Below, piece after piece: positions 27,357 through 36,090 of a DNA stretch of 64,000 nt. The notes below the pieces were generated by a model, which did not search any database, was not told where the DNA came from, and saw only the letters and a program-made list of their open reading frames with translations. Source of the DNA: Lacrimispora indolis DSM 755 (lineage in GTDB: Bacteria > Bacillota > Clostridia > Lachnospirales > Lachnospiraceae); NCBI RefSeq assembly GCF_000526995.1, contig NZ_AZUI01000001.1, positions 434,001 to 498,000 on the forward strand. Reading direction: 5' to 3'. Position 1 is the stretch's first letter, and each line of letters begins with the position of its first letter. A program made the translations under genes and the position numbers.

Positions 27357-28097
27357 TCAACCCTGATCCAGCCGGACAAAGGCCTCCAAAGCCGTCAGGA
27401 TCTCCAAATGCTCTCCCCTCATCATGGCGGACTCTCCGCCCGTATAGCTGTTGATGTTGTCTTCTATGGGTTCCTCATGCTCAACCACAACATTTAAAAT
27501 GGAGGCGGTTTTCACTCCCCGCAGTCCGCCCGCCACAAATAACGCCGCGGTTTCCATATCAGAGCCCATCACTCCTTTTCCTGCCCAATAAGCACAGACT
27601 TCTTTTTCCTCATCAATGTAAAAGCTGTCGTGGCTTCTGGCAATACCCACATGAACTCTTGCGCCTAATTCTCCGGCACTTTTCATGCAGGATAACAAAA
27701 GCTCCGTATCCGGTACGGCCGGATAGATGGAGTCCACATAAGAGGACGAGGCTCCATCGTCACGGACGGCCCCATTTACCAGAATCAAATCCCCAAGACG
27801 GATCCCCTTTTGAAGTGCTCCGCAGCTTCCGATCCGGATCATGGCCTTCACTCCGATTCTCGCCAGTTCCTCCACTGCAATGGCAGCGGACGCTCCTCCG
27901 ATCCCTGTGGATACTGCCATGACAGGAACTCCCCTGTATTTTCCCTTAAGACTTCGGAATTCCCTGTTATAAGCCAGTTCCTCCACATCCGTGAGGCAGG
28001 ATGCGATCCGATCGAGACGTTTCGGATCTCCCGGCAGCAGTCCATAGGGAACGGCCTGTTCCTCCGACAGCTTGATATGAGGCATGATCTCAGCCAT
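27357..28097 (-). CDS. Nucleoside phosphorylase (PNP/UDP family, uridine-phosphorylase-like)
   Basis: 246 aa, phosphorolysis of a nucleoside to base and ribose-1-phosphate. Family motifs are GLLPGDPKRLDRIASCL near the N-terminus, VSTGIGGASAAIAVEEL, IRIGSCGALQ and the nucleoside-binding SDMETAALFVAGGL. The start ATG 28097 follows AAGGAGATGATATCT. First gene of the operon with the ECF transporter and divergent from two RpiR-type regulators. Uridine versus purine specificity cannot be decided here. Confidence 0.88.
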   Translation of the reverse strand: MAEIMPHIKLSEEQAVPYGLLPGDPKRLDRIASCLTDVEELAYNREFRSLKGKYRGVPVMAVSTGIGGASAAIAVEELARIGVKAMIRIGSCGALQKGIRLGDLILVNGAVRDDGASSSYVDSIYPAVPDTELLLSCMKSAGELGARVHVGIARSHDSFYIDEEKEVCAYWAGKGVMGSDMETAALFVAGGLRGVKTASILNVVVEHEEPIEDNINSYTGGESAMMRGEHLEILTALEAFVRLDQG

Positions 28098-28225
28098 AGA
28101 TATCATCTCCTTTCACCCTTTCTATGTCCTGAATGTAGCACAAAGAGGCCACCCTGTCAATAATTGCCAGAAACTGATTCCTGATTGCAGGACATCTTTC
28201 CCCCATAGTTTTCCCACCGGCCGCA

Positions 28226-28253
28226 TTGACTTATCATGTATTCGTGATAAAAT
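28226..28253 (+). promoter_or_regulatory. Promoter and operator of the RpiR genes
   Basis: TTGACT (28226-28231) and TAAAAT (28248-28253), 16-bp spacer. Between them lies the inverted repeat TTATCA-N8-TGATAA (28231-28250), a likely binding site for one of the RpiR regulators, and it could also govern the divergent nucleoside operon. Confidence 0.65.
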
Positions 28254-28283
28254 GGACGAAAGAGATTTGCAAGGAGGTTTCCC

Positions 28284-29108
28284 ATGGTCACACTTCATCT
28301 GGATGACGCTGTTATCAAAAGCTTGAGCAGCAATGAGCTGAACATCCTGAAATATGTCTATGAACACACGGAAGAGGTTCTGGATATGAGCATACAGTCA
28401 CTGGCTTCCCAAACAGCCTATTCCTCCGCCACCATCCTGCGTTTCTGTAAGAAGCTTGGGTATTCCGGCTTTGCGGAGTTCAAATATGCCCTGCGGGCTG
28501 AAGGAAGAAAGGAAAACCCCCAGCCTCCGTCTTCAAAGGCCCAGGATTTTACCACCCGGATCATGATCGACAGCCTGTGCTCCAATGTGGAAGGGACCTC
28601 CAATCTTATATCCGAGGACCAGCTCAGCCATGCCTTCCGGTATTTTGACAGCGACTGTCCCATTTACTTATGGGCTCCCGGAGGGATCACTTCCATTCTG
28701 AGCGACTATTTTGAAAAGCTTCTGTTCTCCATCGGACGCCAGAATGTGTATAAGATCGAATCCGGAAAAATGGGAGAGCACATTTTGAGCAATATTCATA
28801 CGAAGTCCCTGCTGATCTTAATCAGCACCACCGGCGATTTCGGCCCCACCGTTCGCCTTGGTAAAATCGCCCGGATGAACAATGTCCCCATTCTCTCCAT
28901 CACCCCATATACCAACAATGCAGTTGCCAATCTGGCCACAGTCAACTTCCGCTTCTTCACCGACCAGCGTGAAAACAGGGGAGCAGAATTCACCTCCAGG
29001 CTTCCGGTATTTTATGTGATCAACGTGATCATACGCAGTTATCTGCACTACAAGCTGTCCGGCAGGGAACAGGCGGAGCAGGGAGGAAACCATGATTCCT
29101 TTATTTGA
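28284..29108 (+). CDS. MurR/RpiR family transcriptional regulator 1
   Basis: 274 aa. N-terminal HTH_6 domain (MSIQSLASQTAYSSATILRFCKKLGYSGFAEFKYAL) and C-terminal SIS sugar-phosphate-binding domain (CPIYLWAPGGITSILSDYFEKLLFSIG; SLLILISTTGDFGPTVRLGKIARMNNVPILSITPYTNN). ATG at 28284 follows AAGGAGGTTTCCC. It overlaps the second RpiR gene by 17 bp. The pair lies between a nucleoside operon (divergent) and an alpha-glucoside PTS operon, both of which produce phosphorylated sugars as possible effectors. Confidence 0.9.
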   Translation: MVTLHLDDAVIKSLSSNELNILKYVYEHTEEVLDMSIQSLASQTAYSSATILRFCKKLGYSGFAEFKYALRAEGRKENPQPPSSKAQDFTTRIMIDSLCSNVEGTSNLISEDQLSHAFRYFDSDCPIYLWAPGGITSILSDYFEKLLFSIGRQNVYKIESGKMGEHILSNIHTKSLLILISTTGDFGPTVRLGKIARMNNVPILSITPYTNNAVANLATVNFRFFTDQRENRGAEFTSRLPVFYVINVIIRSYLHYKLSGREQAEQGGNHDSFI

Positions 29109-29877
29109 AAAAGCACATCAGCTTACGCTTACGGATACGGAAGAAGAGATCCTTAAGTATTTTGAATCCAATCTTCCCTCAGCTGTTTATGCCAATTTAA
29201 ACGATTTAAGCGCCGGCTTATATACTTCCAACGCCACCATTGTCCGTTTCTGCCAGAAGCTTGGGTTAAAGGGCTATAATGAATTCAAGTACCAGGTGCG
29301 CAAGGAATTAAAGCAGCTTCATCCCCAGACCTTCCGTGCAGACGACTTAATCCACCACTCCCTCGCCTTATTTAAGGACAATTTAGAGCAGGTGGATGAA
29401 GAAAAGCTGGAAGAGATCGCAGGGCTTTTGACCAGCGACCGGCCCATCTATATCTACGGCTCCAATTTAAGCTCCCTGGCGGCCAAATACCTTCAGACCG
29501 TTTTAACCACCCTTGACTATCCCTGCATTCTGATCGAGTGGCAGCGCCTGTTGAATGGGCTTATACACGAGATCAGCAGCAATGCCGTCCTTTTCATCAT
29601 CACGGCCCATGGAGATGCCAGGCGTTATCTCTCCGTATTCCGAAAGGCAAAGGCCCGGGGCGCCATCACGGTCCTGCTCACCTGCGAAAAGGACAGCCCT
29701 CTGATCCCCTACAGCACCATCGCTCTCTGCACCAATGACCGGAATGAGGAATACCGCCATGTAGACATCAATCCAAGGCTTGGAATCTTTACCATTGTCC
29801 AGATCCTCATTGAGCTGGCTGCCAGGATCAAACAGAATCCCCAGACAGATGGAGGCGGCTCCTCCGCTCTGCCTTAA
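29092..29877 (+). CDS. MurR/RpiR family transcriptional regulator 2
   Basis: 261 aa paralogue of the preceding regulator. HTH_6 (NLNDLSAGLYTSNATIVRFCQKLGLKGYNEFKYQVRKEL) and SIS domain (RPIYIYGSNLSSLAAKYLQTVL; AVLFIITAHGDARRYLSVFRKAKARGAITVLLTCE). The start overlaps the end of regulator 1, so translation is coupled. Two RpiR proteins from one transcript may form heteromers or divide control between the two flanking operons; this is inference. Confidence 0.9.
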   Translation: MIPLFEKAHQLTLTDTEEEILKYFESNLPSAVYANLNDLSAGLYTSNATIVRFCQKLGLKGYNEFKYQVRKELKQLHPQTFRADDLIHHSLALFKDNLEQVDEEKLEEIAGLLTSDRPIYIYGSNLSSLAAKYLQTVLTTLDYPCILIEWQRLLNGLIHEISSNAVLFIITAHGDARRYLSVFRKAKARGAITVLLTCEKDSPLIPYSTIALCTNDRNEEYRHVDINPRLGIFTIVQILIELAARIKQNPQTDGGGSSALP

Positions 29878-29888
29878 CCTAAACAAAG

Positions 29889-29934
29889 AAGCTGCCTGAC
29901 CATGACTTGCACGGTCAGACAGCTTTTGGTTTTA
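29889..29934 (+). terminator. Terminator between RpiR genes and PTS operon
   Basis: AAGCTG-CTGACC / GGTCAG-CAGCTT stem then TTTTGGTTTT. The hairpin lies between convergent genes and may serve both, although T-rich DNA follows clearly only on the plus strand. Confidence 0.8.
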
Positions 29935-31455
29935 ATATTTTAATACTTCCCTCACATTTGATGCGATCCCTTCAACCTTTGGCCCATAAATCACCTGAAT
30001 GTGAATATCGCTGGAGCGGACAAAACCCATTGCTCCTGTTTTCTTTAAAAGCTCTTCATTCACCAGTCCCATATCCTTTATATCCACACGGAGTCTGGTC
30101 AGACAGTTGTTCACCGCTGAGATATTGTCCTGTCCTCCAAGCCCTTCTATGATCCTGAATGCCAGCGCATGCTGCTTGTCCTCCATGGTGCTTTCCTGAA
30201 TGTCTGTCTCTGGTTCTTCGTCAGATACATCAACGGAAAGCTGCTTTTTCGTCAGATAACTTTTGAATACGTAATAGTAGATCAGGGAGAAGAAGGGTCC
30301 CGTGATGATCACCCAGTACCACCGGGATCCCGGCTGGAACACGCCCCAGATCAGGAAATCGATCAGGCCGCCGCCTGTGTTTCCGATAACCACCTTAAAT
30401 GCTGCCATGAGCATAAAGGACAGACCTCCCATAACCGCATGGAACAAAAACAGCGGAGGTGCAATGAACATAAATGAGAATTCCAAAGGTTCCGTAATTC
30501 CGGATACAATACTGGCTGCAACGCCTGCGATCATAAGGGCCTTTACCCTGTTCTTCTTCTCAGGAGGAGAAGTCTTATAAATGGCCAAAGCCGCTGCCGG
30601 AAGGCCGAACATCATCATGGGCATCTTGCCCTGCCCTAAAAATACCGTAAACGGCCTAAGCTCTGAAATGTCTACCTTGTCCACAAACTGTAAGAAAATA
30701 TTCAGACACCCTTCCACGCCTTCATAAGTCCCTCCGATGGAGGTGGTGCGGAAAATGCCGTTTAAAACATGGTGCAGTCCGGTGGGGATCAGCAGACGCT
30801 CCAGGAATCCATAGCCGAATACTCCGGCCAGCCCTGTTGCAGATATCAGTCCTCCCATGCCGTCAATGACCATGGATACGGGTGACCATATGATAGGTGC
30901 TGACAGACCCACGACCGCCATGGCCATAATGACCACAATGGCCACAAAACGCTTGCCTCCGTAAAAGGAGATGGCCACTGGAAAGGTGACTTTATGATAC
31001 CGGTTATGAAGTGAGGCAGTTATGATACCGGAAAGTATACCTGCTACAGCACCCATATCCAATGTCTCTACGCCCAGAATGGTGGATATCTTCAAGGCTC
31101 CGAAATTCATAAAGCCGGAATTGATCATACATGACGATGCCACCAAAAATGTATAATACCCGATAAAGCCTGCAAATGCCGCTATTTCCTTTTCTTCTTT
31201 TGCCAGACCAAAGGAAATGGAAATGGAAAACAGCACCGGAATCAATGTAAATACAACACTTGATACCTTATTTAAAGTAAAAATAATGAAATAGACAAGC
31301 CCCTGCTGCAAAAACGGAGCTGCCGCCTGTACCTGCGCCTTCATGAGCGCGGAAGTCAACCCCAGAACAATTCCACATGCGGCCAAAGCTGCAATTGGCA
31401 TCAGCAAACTGCGCCCCAAAGCCGAGAAAAAGTCCATGACCCTGTTTTTCTTCAT
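29932..31455 (-). CDS. PTS alpha-glucoside transporter subunit IICB
   Basis: 507 aa glucose/maltose-superfamily PTS permease. The IIC domain (about 1-400) has multiple TM helices from RSLLMPIAALAACGIVLGL and the motif GITEPLEFSFMFIAPPLF. The IIB domain lies at the C-terminus with the phosphorylated cysteine in NNCLTRLRVDIKD. No IIA is fused, so phosphate must come from a separate IIA. Start ATG 31455 follows GGAGAGGATATTATC. Downstream of a GH4 phospho-alpha-glucosidase gene, so imports maltose-type or other alpha-glucosides. Confidence 0.92.
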   Translation of the reverse strand: MKKNRVMDFFSALGRSLLMPIAALAACGIVLGLTSALMKAQVQAAAPFLQQGLVYFIIFTLNKVSSVVFTLIPVLFSISISFGLAKEEKEIAAFAGFIGYYTFLVASSCMINSGFMNFGALKISTILGVETLDMGAVAGILSGIITASLHNRYHKVTFPVAISFYGGKRFVAIVVIMAMAVVGLSAPIIWSPVSMVIDGMGGLISATGLAGVFGYGFLERLLIPTGLHHVLNGIFRTTSIGGTYEGVEGCLNIFLQFVDKVDISELRPFTVFLGQGKMPMMMFGLPAAALAIYKTSPPEKKNRVKALMIAGVAASIVSGITEPLEFSFMFIAPPLFLFHAVMGGLSFMLMAAFKVVIGNTGGGLIDFLIWGVFQPGSRWYWVIITGPFFSLIYYYVFKSYLTKKQLSVDVSDEEPETDIQESTMEDKQHALAFRIIEGLGGQDNISAVNNCLTRLRVDIKDMGLVNEELLKKTGAMGFVRSSDIHIQVIYGPKVEGIASNVREVLKY

Positions 31456-31470
31456 GATAATATCCTCTCC

Positions 31471-31497
31471 CGCCGCAGGCACCCTTTCCCTGCGGCG
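31471..31497 (-). other. Hairpin in the PTS gene leader
   Basis: CGCCGCAGG/CCTGCGGCG, 9-bp perfect GC-rich stem, 16 bp upstream of the PTS start codon and near its ribosome site. No T run follows, so it may protect or attenuate the mRNA, or affect translation. Confidence 0.5.
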
Positions 31498-31575
31498 TTA
31501 CATCTTATTTTCTTATGATTTCCCGGGGGAGCATATTTCATATCACTCCCCCCAATTCCTTTTTGCCGTATCCCC

Positions 31576-32901
31576 TTATTTTAACTCCGGCCACATGCCT
31601 TTATTAGCCTCGATCAAGGCATCCAGCACTTTTCTGGCCTTCTTTGCATCATTGATCAGCCTGTTAAGGGTAAATGCCTCCAGAGCTTTCTGATAAGAGT
31701 TCTCAAAATACGCATCTACGATCAGCTTTTCACAGGATACCTGGTTTACCAGAAGTCCCAGATAAAACTGTGGAATATTTCCCACTCTCATGGGGCGGGG
31801 GCCATTTGCTCCAAGCTCGCACACCACCTCTACCATGGCATCATTCTGCATATTGGCAATGGCTCCGTTGTTTTCAATGATCATGATATGCCTGTCATTT
31901 TTATTGTGGGCAATGGATTCCGCAACCTTGATCATCATTTCCGCATGGGCATCAGAAATTTCATCGAACTTATCTCCCAGCTTTCCTTCCCTGATCACCT
32001 CTGCACACTCACCGAATACCCTCCTTTCTCTTCCTGCCATGACCTCATCGGCACGTGTAAATTCAGGATTCAGATGGCTGGCCTTGTATTCCGGATACAG
32101 GTAATACTGGTCATAGGTGTTAGGCAGGAAATCCGGAAAATCTTCCATGAGCGTCTTTACCATTCCGTAAGTGTCCAGCCAGGATTTGTCCCTTTGCTCC
32201 GCATCCTGGGGAAGGAAGCCGTTCTGGGCAACCATTTCCCTGATCTTTGGAAGCAGGTCTTCTCCTGTATGAACGTCATACATATGAGTAAACCAGCCAT
32301 AGTGATTCAGTCCGAAGTAAACCGGATCCAAATCCTCCCAGCTGCATTTTAAAAGCCTGCTGCAGGAGCGGACCACGTTTTCCGGCTGGTCACAGATGTT
32401 TAAGATCTTCTTGTCCTCCGGGAATTCCCTGCGGAGCGCTTCCGCAACGATAGCAGCAGGGTTGGAGTAATTTAAGATCCATGCCTCCGGCGCATAGGTC
32501 CGGATATCGTGTACGGCCTTGATCATATCCACACAGGACCGAAGGCCATAGGCCATACCGCCTGCCCCGCAGGTTTCCTGCCCCACCAGCCCCATGCTTA
32601 AGGGAATGTGCTCATCCTTTGCGCGCATGGACAGCCCTCCGGCACGCATCTGCATGAATATAAAATCCATCCCCTCATAGGCTTCCCTGATATCGGTGGT
32701 ATAAGAGAAATCCAGCTCCGGAAACCTCTCCTTAAAGAGAATCTCACCATACTTTCCAATAGGCTCCTGGCGGTCCCCGTCAATGTCAAAGAGCACCAGC
32801 TTCTTTAAGGGAAACTCCTCTCTCAGCCTGACAAATGACTTTAAGAATCCAAGTGTAAAGGTGCTTCCGCCTCCAACGATACATACATGAAACGTTCTCA
32901 T
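31576..32901 (-). CDS. 6-phospho-alpha-glucosidase, glycoside hydrolase family 4
   Basis: 441 aa. GH4 enzymes hydrolyse phosphorylated disaccharides with NAD+ and Mn2+ through an oxidation mechanism. Seen are the NAD motif VCIVGGGSTFTLGFLKSF, the metal-binding cysteine in GLVGQETCGAGGM, and NYSNPAAIVAEAL, with FGLNHYGWFTHM further on. The start is MRTFHVCIVGGG at 32901 after AAAAGGAGAAAAGCA. First gene of a two-gene operon with the PTS IICB. Resembles MalH/GlvA/AglB-type enzymes. Confidence 0.92.
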   Translation of the reverse strand: MRTFHVCIVGGGSTFTLGFLKSFVRLREEFPLKKLVLFDIDGDRQEPIGKYGEILFKERFPELDFSYTTDIREAYEGMDFIFMQMRAGGLSMRAKDEHIPLSMGLVGQETCGAGGMAYGLRSCVDMIKAVHDIRTYAPEAWILNYSNPAAIVAEALRREFPEDKKILNICDQPENVVRSCSRLLKCSWEDLDPVYFGLNHYGWFTHMYDVHTGEDLLPKIREMVAQNGFLPQDAEQRDKSWLDTYGMVKTLMEDFPDFLPNTYDQYYLYPEYKASHLNPEFTRADEVMAGRERRVFGECAEVIREGKLGDKFDEISDAHAEMMIKVAESIAHNKNDRHIMIIENNGAIANMQNDAMVEVVCELGANGPRPMRVGNIPQFYLGLLVNQVSCEKLIVDAYFENSYQKALEAFTLNRLINDAKKARKVLDALIEANKGMWPELK

Positions 32902-33019
32902 TGCTTTTCTCCTTTTCAACGTTTTGGTTGTCCTTTTCTGATGGCCTTATGATACTTTATTTTATTTAACATGTAAATAGTTTCGTCCACATAAGGATAC
33001 CATGCCATATTTTAATATT

Positions 33020-33038
33020 TATTACTCTTGTAGTAATA
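33020..33038. promoter_or_regulatory. Palindrome upstream of the GH4-PTS operon
   Basis: TATTACT-N5-AGTAATA, 7-bp arms, 120 bp upstream of the GH4 gene in the 294-bp divergent gap. Candidate operator for an RpiR-type regulator. I could not place the GH4 promoter with confidence. Confidence 0.45.
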
Positions 33039-33103
33039 TTTTTCATTGTCTTAAAAACGTTTTTTCTTCAAATGCAGTGGCATACAAAACAGCCAAATAA
33101 CAG

Positions 33104-33134
33104 TTGACTTTACCCCTGGGGCAAAGCTTATACT
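33104..33134 (+). promoter_or_regulatory. MerR-type promoter with 19-bp spacer
   Basis: TTGACT (33104-33109) and TATACT (33129-33134) are 19 bp apart. The spacer carries the dyad TTTACCCC-T-GGGGCAAA. Overlong spacers with a central dyad are the hallmark of MerR-activated promoters, so the downstream MerR gene is probably autoregulated. Confidence 0.85.
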
Positions 33135-33195
33135 TGATCCAGGGGGGTATATGAAAAAGCAACATAAATTTATATATTATATCAGGAGGCAGCTC

Positions 33196-34029
33196 GTGCT
33201 ATCAATAGGAGAATTTTCAAAAATATGTGAAGTATCGGCAAAAACACTTCGTTATTATGCTGAAATAGGATTGATCATACCAAGCGAAGTAAATCCTGAA
33301 AACGGGTATCGATATTATTCCATTGAACAGCTAAAAAACATGCTGTTCATCAACCGGTTAAAATCACAGCATTTTTCACTGGAAGAAATCAAGTCCATCA
33401 TGGAGACAGAGGAAGCAGACAGGGATCGTATGCTTTATTCCTCTTTGAGTAAAAAGAAACGTGATCTTCAGGATCGTGCTGCTTCTTTAGAGGCTGCATT
33501 GCAAATGGTCCATAATGATATGTCATGTCTGGAAAACGGAAATTCCGTGATGTCATATCTTGATGCGATTGATGTGGAACTTGCCGACGTACAGTCCATG
33601 AACATTCTTTCTATCCGCAAAGTGTTAAGCATAGAAGAATGTTCAAAGGGATATGTGGGATTTTTTAGTAAGCTCTTTGAAAAAATTGCTGCTGAAAACC
33701 TTACTATAACGGGAATTCCCATGACAATGTACCATAATCCGGAATATAACCCCATGGAATATGATATTGAATTTGCTGTCCCTGTTAAAGAATTTGTAAC
33801 CGGAACAAGGGATTTTAAAGCCGGTCTGTGCGTAAAGTCCGTAATAAGAGGAGAATTTTCAGAATTAACGTCTGTCCATGCCAGACAACGTGAATGGGCA
33901 GAATCAGAAGGATATGAATTTATTAAACCGCCCTTTGAAATATACAGGAAAAGCCCGGAAAACCGGGAAGAGCGCTCCTCACCGGAAGACAGCATCACCG
34001 AGTTTTATTATCCTGTTAAGAAAAAATAA
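33196..34029 (+). CDS. MerR family regulator with C-terminal GyrI-like effector domain
   Basis: 277 aa. N-terminal MerR winged helix (LSIGEFSKICEVSAKTLRYYAEIGLIIPSEVNPENGYRYYS), a dimerisation coiled coil (SKKKRDLQDRAASLEAALQM), and a C-terminal domain that resembles GyrI/BmrR-type small-molecule sensors. The start is GTG 33196, 6 bases after AGGAGGC; ATG 33151 lacks a site. Followed 38 bp later by a stand-alone GyrI-like gene. Probably a multidrug or stress sensor. Confidence 0.85.
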   Translation: MLSIGEFSKICEVSAKTLRYYAEIGLIIPSEVNPENGYRYYSIEQLKNMLFINRLKSQHFSLEEIKSIMETEEADRDRMLYSSLSKKKRDLQDRAASLEAALQMVHNDMSCLENGNSVMSYLDAIDVELADVQSMNILSIRKVLSIEECSKGYVGFFSKLFEKIAAENLTITGIPMTMYHNPEYNPMEYDIEFAVPVKEFVTGTRDFKAGLCVKSVIRGEFSELTSVHARQREWAESEGYEFIKPPFEIYRKSPENREERSSPEDSITEFYYPVKKK

Positions 34030-34067
34030 GTGCAGGGAAAACCTGTCCATTTGAAAGGAAAATATTT

Positions 34068-34520
34068 ATGAAAGTTAATGTGGAAAATATTACGGCCCAA
34101 CCGATTGTTTACATGCGTCAGACCGGACCATACGGCGGAGCACAGAATTTTCAGCTCATGGAAAACATGAAACAATGGATACGCAATCACAACCTGTGGA
34201 ATGATACCGGTATCATATATGGAATCCCACGGGATAATGCCGCAGTCACTCCTCTCGGACAATGCCGATATGATGTCTGCTTTGTTTCTGAAATCAAGTT
34301 CCGGGATAACTGGATCCATCACGGTACATTGCCGTCCGGTATGTATCTTGTCTTTGAAGTTTTACATACTGTTAACGAGGTAACACTTTTCTGGGAAACA
34401 ATCAGTGAGATTATGGCACAGGAAAAACAGCAGATTGATGAAAGCCGTCCGGTCTTGGAACGATATAAAACTGAGCTGGTTGAAAAAGGATTTTGTGAGT
34501 TTTGTGTACCAATTCTTTGA
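34068..34520 (+). CDS. GyrI-like small-molecule-binding domain protein
   Basis: 150 aa, single GyrI-like (SbmC/AraC effector-binding) domain: MRQTGPYGGAQNFQLMENMKQWIRNHNLW, GIIYGIPRDNA, CRYDVCFVSE, LPSGMYLVFEVLHT. Such proteins bind hydrophobic or cationic drugs, and some protect gyrase. Ribosome site GAAAGGAAAATATTT precedes the ATG. In operon with the MerR gene whose own C-terminal domain is related. Confidence 0.85.
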   Translation: MKVNVENITAQPIVYMRQTGPYGGAQNFQLMENMKQWIRNHNLWNDTGIIYGIPRDNAAVTPLGQCRYDVCFVSEIKFRDNWIHHGTLPSGMYLVFEVLHTVNEVTLFWETISEIMAQEKQQIDESRPVLERYKTELVEKGFCEFCVPIL

Positions 34521-34636
34521 TAGGGGCAAGCGATATTTCGGCAGAAAGTTGATATAGTTATTTACTCCTGTGATAAAGCTGCACAACAGAGCGGAATATA
34601 TCAATATTCAGCATTAAAAAAACTTATAAAAAGCAC

Positions 34637-34667
34637 TTGACTCCAACCTCAGGTCAGACCTTATAGT
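34637..34667 (+). promoter_or_regulatory. MerR-type promoter with 19-bp spacer
   Basis: TTGACT (34637-34642) and TATAGT (34662-34667), 19-bp spacer containing the dyad ACCT-C-AGGT. The sequence resembles promoters of drug-sensing MerR proteins such as BmrR and TipA. Expected to autoregulate the gene at 34690. Confidence 0.85.
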
Positions 34668-34689
34668 TGCTTTTGGGAGGTGAAATTGC

Positions 34690-35427
34690 ATGTCATACAC
34701 AGTACACGAAGTGGCAGATATATCTGGTGTAACAATAAAGACCTTATATCATTATCAGAAGATCGGGCTGCTTATGCCGGAAAGTATTGCAGAAAATGGA
34801 TACAGGTACTATGGCGACAAGGAGCTTGAACAGCTCCAGCAAATCCTGTTTTACCGTGAACTTGATTTTCCCCTGAAAAAAATCAAAGCTGTCATGCAAA
34901 ACGGCCCCTCCCGCCTGCGGTGCTTATGTGAGCAAAAAACTTTGTTGATGGCGCGCCGGCAAAGGATCAGCAGCATGTTGCATACGCTTGAAGAAACAAT
35001 CATCTGTGCGGAGAAAGGAGCTAATATGAGTAAAGAAAAGATGTTTGCAGGTCTGAACAAACAAGAATGGGAGGCTGCATTAGAACCACAGAACGAGTAT
35101 CTGAATGAAAATTACGGTTATACCATTGACACCGGTGTCATCGATCCGGAAGCAATGAATGAAAAGGCTGATGAAGCCTCAGAGTTTATGAATTTCATGG
35201 CAGATGCCATTAGAAAGGGTGTCAGTGTCAATGCCGATGAGGTTCAATCTGCCATCAAAAAGCATATTCAGTTTATGCGGCAAGATATGGACATTGATGC
35301 ACAAGGTTTTGCTGCCCAATCGAAATTTTTAATGACGGATGAGTTTCACCGGCAAATGCTCGAAAAACAGCAGACCGGTTTAAGCTATTATATTTGTTTT
35401 GCGGCTGAAAGCTACGCTGCAAAATAA
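34690..35427 (+). CDS. MerR family regulator with TipAS antibiotic-binding domain
   Basis: 245 aa. N-terminal MerR winged helix (YTVHEVADISGVTIKTLYHYQKIGLL...NGYRYYG), coiled coil, then a C-terminal all-alpha TipAS domain (EAALEPQNEYLNENYGYTIDTG ... EFMNFMADAIRKG ... IKKHIQFMRQDMDIDAQGFAA). In Streptomyces TipA this domain captures thiopeptide antibiotics. An internal in-frame ATG at codon 113 has its own strong ribosome site, so a short TipAS-like form is likely (see separate entry). Confidence 0.92.
   Translation: MSYTVHEVADISGVTIKTLYHYQKIGLLMPESIAENGYRYYGDKELEQLQQILFYRELDFPLKKIKAVMQNGPSRLRCLCEQKTLLMARRQRISSMLHTLEETIICAEKGANMSKEKMFAGLNKQEWEAALEPQNEYLNENYGYTIDTGVIDPEAMNEKADEASEFMNFMADAIRKGVSVNADEVQSAIKKHIQFMRQDMDIDAQGFAAQSKFLMTDEFHRQMLEKQQTGLSYYICFAAESYAAK
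35014..35028 (+). promoter_or_regulatory. Internal ribosome binding site and start for a TipAS-like short form
   Basis: AAAGGAG (35014-35020), five bases, then ATG 35026-35028 in frame with the MerR gene (codon 113). Translation from here gives 133 aa, MSKEKMFAGLNKQEWE..., exactly the TipAS domain without the DNA-binding part. Confidence 0.7.
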
Positions 35428-35443
35428 AACACTCAAAGAAACA

Positions 35444-35486
35444 ATCGTCTCCGGGACTGCAAAAAATGTGGTCCCGGAGACGATTT
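35444..35486 (+). terminator. Terminator-like hairpin after the TipA-type gene
   Basis: ATCGTCTCCGGGAC/GTCCCGGAGACGAT, 14-bp perfect stem. The downstream T run is weak (TTTC). Confidence 0.65.
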
Positions 35487-35561
35487 CATGTCCTCATGTC
35501 CGAATCAATGGGAAATTCTCAATCCGCTTTGATGCATAATTAGGAGAAATATAAAACAAGC

Positions 35562-36008
35562 TTAATTTTCTGCATTCTCCTGTTGCTCCACATAAAACTG
35601 GTAGCGCTCTTCATAGGATATCTCCCGAACAATCTGGTTAATTGTCCAAGTGTAGCCGAAAGGGTCTGTGATTTCTGCATATTTTGTACCCATGAACTCG
35701 GATACCTCCTGCCCCACAACAGCACCATTCTCCACAGCTCTTTTTAAAACTGCTTCCGTGTCATCCACGATCAACTGAAGCCATATGGAGTCAATTTCAC
35801 CTTTCTTCGGGGGATAACAGCTATAAGATGCATTCTCATCGATGAGCCGTAATTCAACGTCACCTACGATAACATTTGCCTCATTTACACCCTTTTTGTC
35901 CGGAAAGTGAAATACATCGCCCCGTTTGGCATCAAACACCTTTTCGTAAAATTCCATTGCCTCCATTGCATTGACTACAACCATATTCAATGTTAATTTA
36001 CTGCCCAT
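35562..36008 (-). CDS. VOC family protein (PhnB/glyoxalase-like)
   Basis: 148 aa vicinal-oxygen-chelate fold: LTLNMVVVNAMEAMEFYEKVFDAKRG at the start, IWLQLIVDDTEAVLKRAVENGAVVGQEVSEFMGTKYAEITDPFGYTWTINQ at the end. These PhnB-type proteins are often linked with drug resistance or unknown small-molecule chemistry. Ribosome site AAAAGGAGCGCAAAAAAT precedes the ATG. It is 82 bp from a truncated SRPBCC gene on the same strand, a common partner. Confidence 0.88.
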   Translation of the reverse strand: MGSKLTLNMVVVNAMEAMEFYEKVFDAKRGDVFHFPDKKGVNEANVIVGDVELRLIDENASYSCYPPKKGEIDSIWLQLIVDDTEAVLKRAVENGAVVGQEVSEFMGTKYAEITDPFGYTWTINQIVREISYEERYQFYVEQQENAEN

Positions 36009-36090
36009 ATTTTTTGCGCTCCTTTTCGTAATGACATGGATAACAGATGATTCCAGTCTATCTGCGTGCTATATGAATCCTGCACATCAG

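Noticed and set aside
33061..33103. cre (CcpA) site near AAAAACGTTTTT
   Set aside because: Lacks the conserved TG and CA of the cre consensus.
35509..35540. Possible fourth copy of the 47-bp repeat
   Set aside because: Only partial similarity around CAATCCGCTT, without the paired arms; may be chance, so not listed as a feature.
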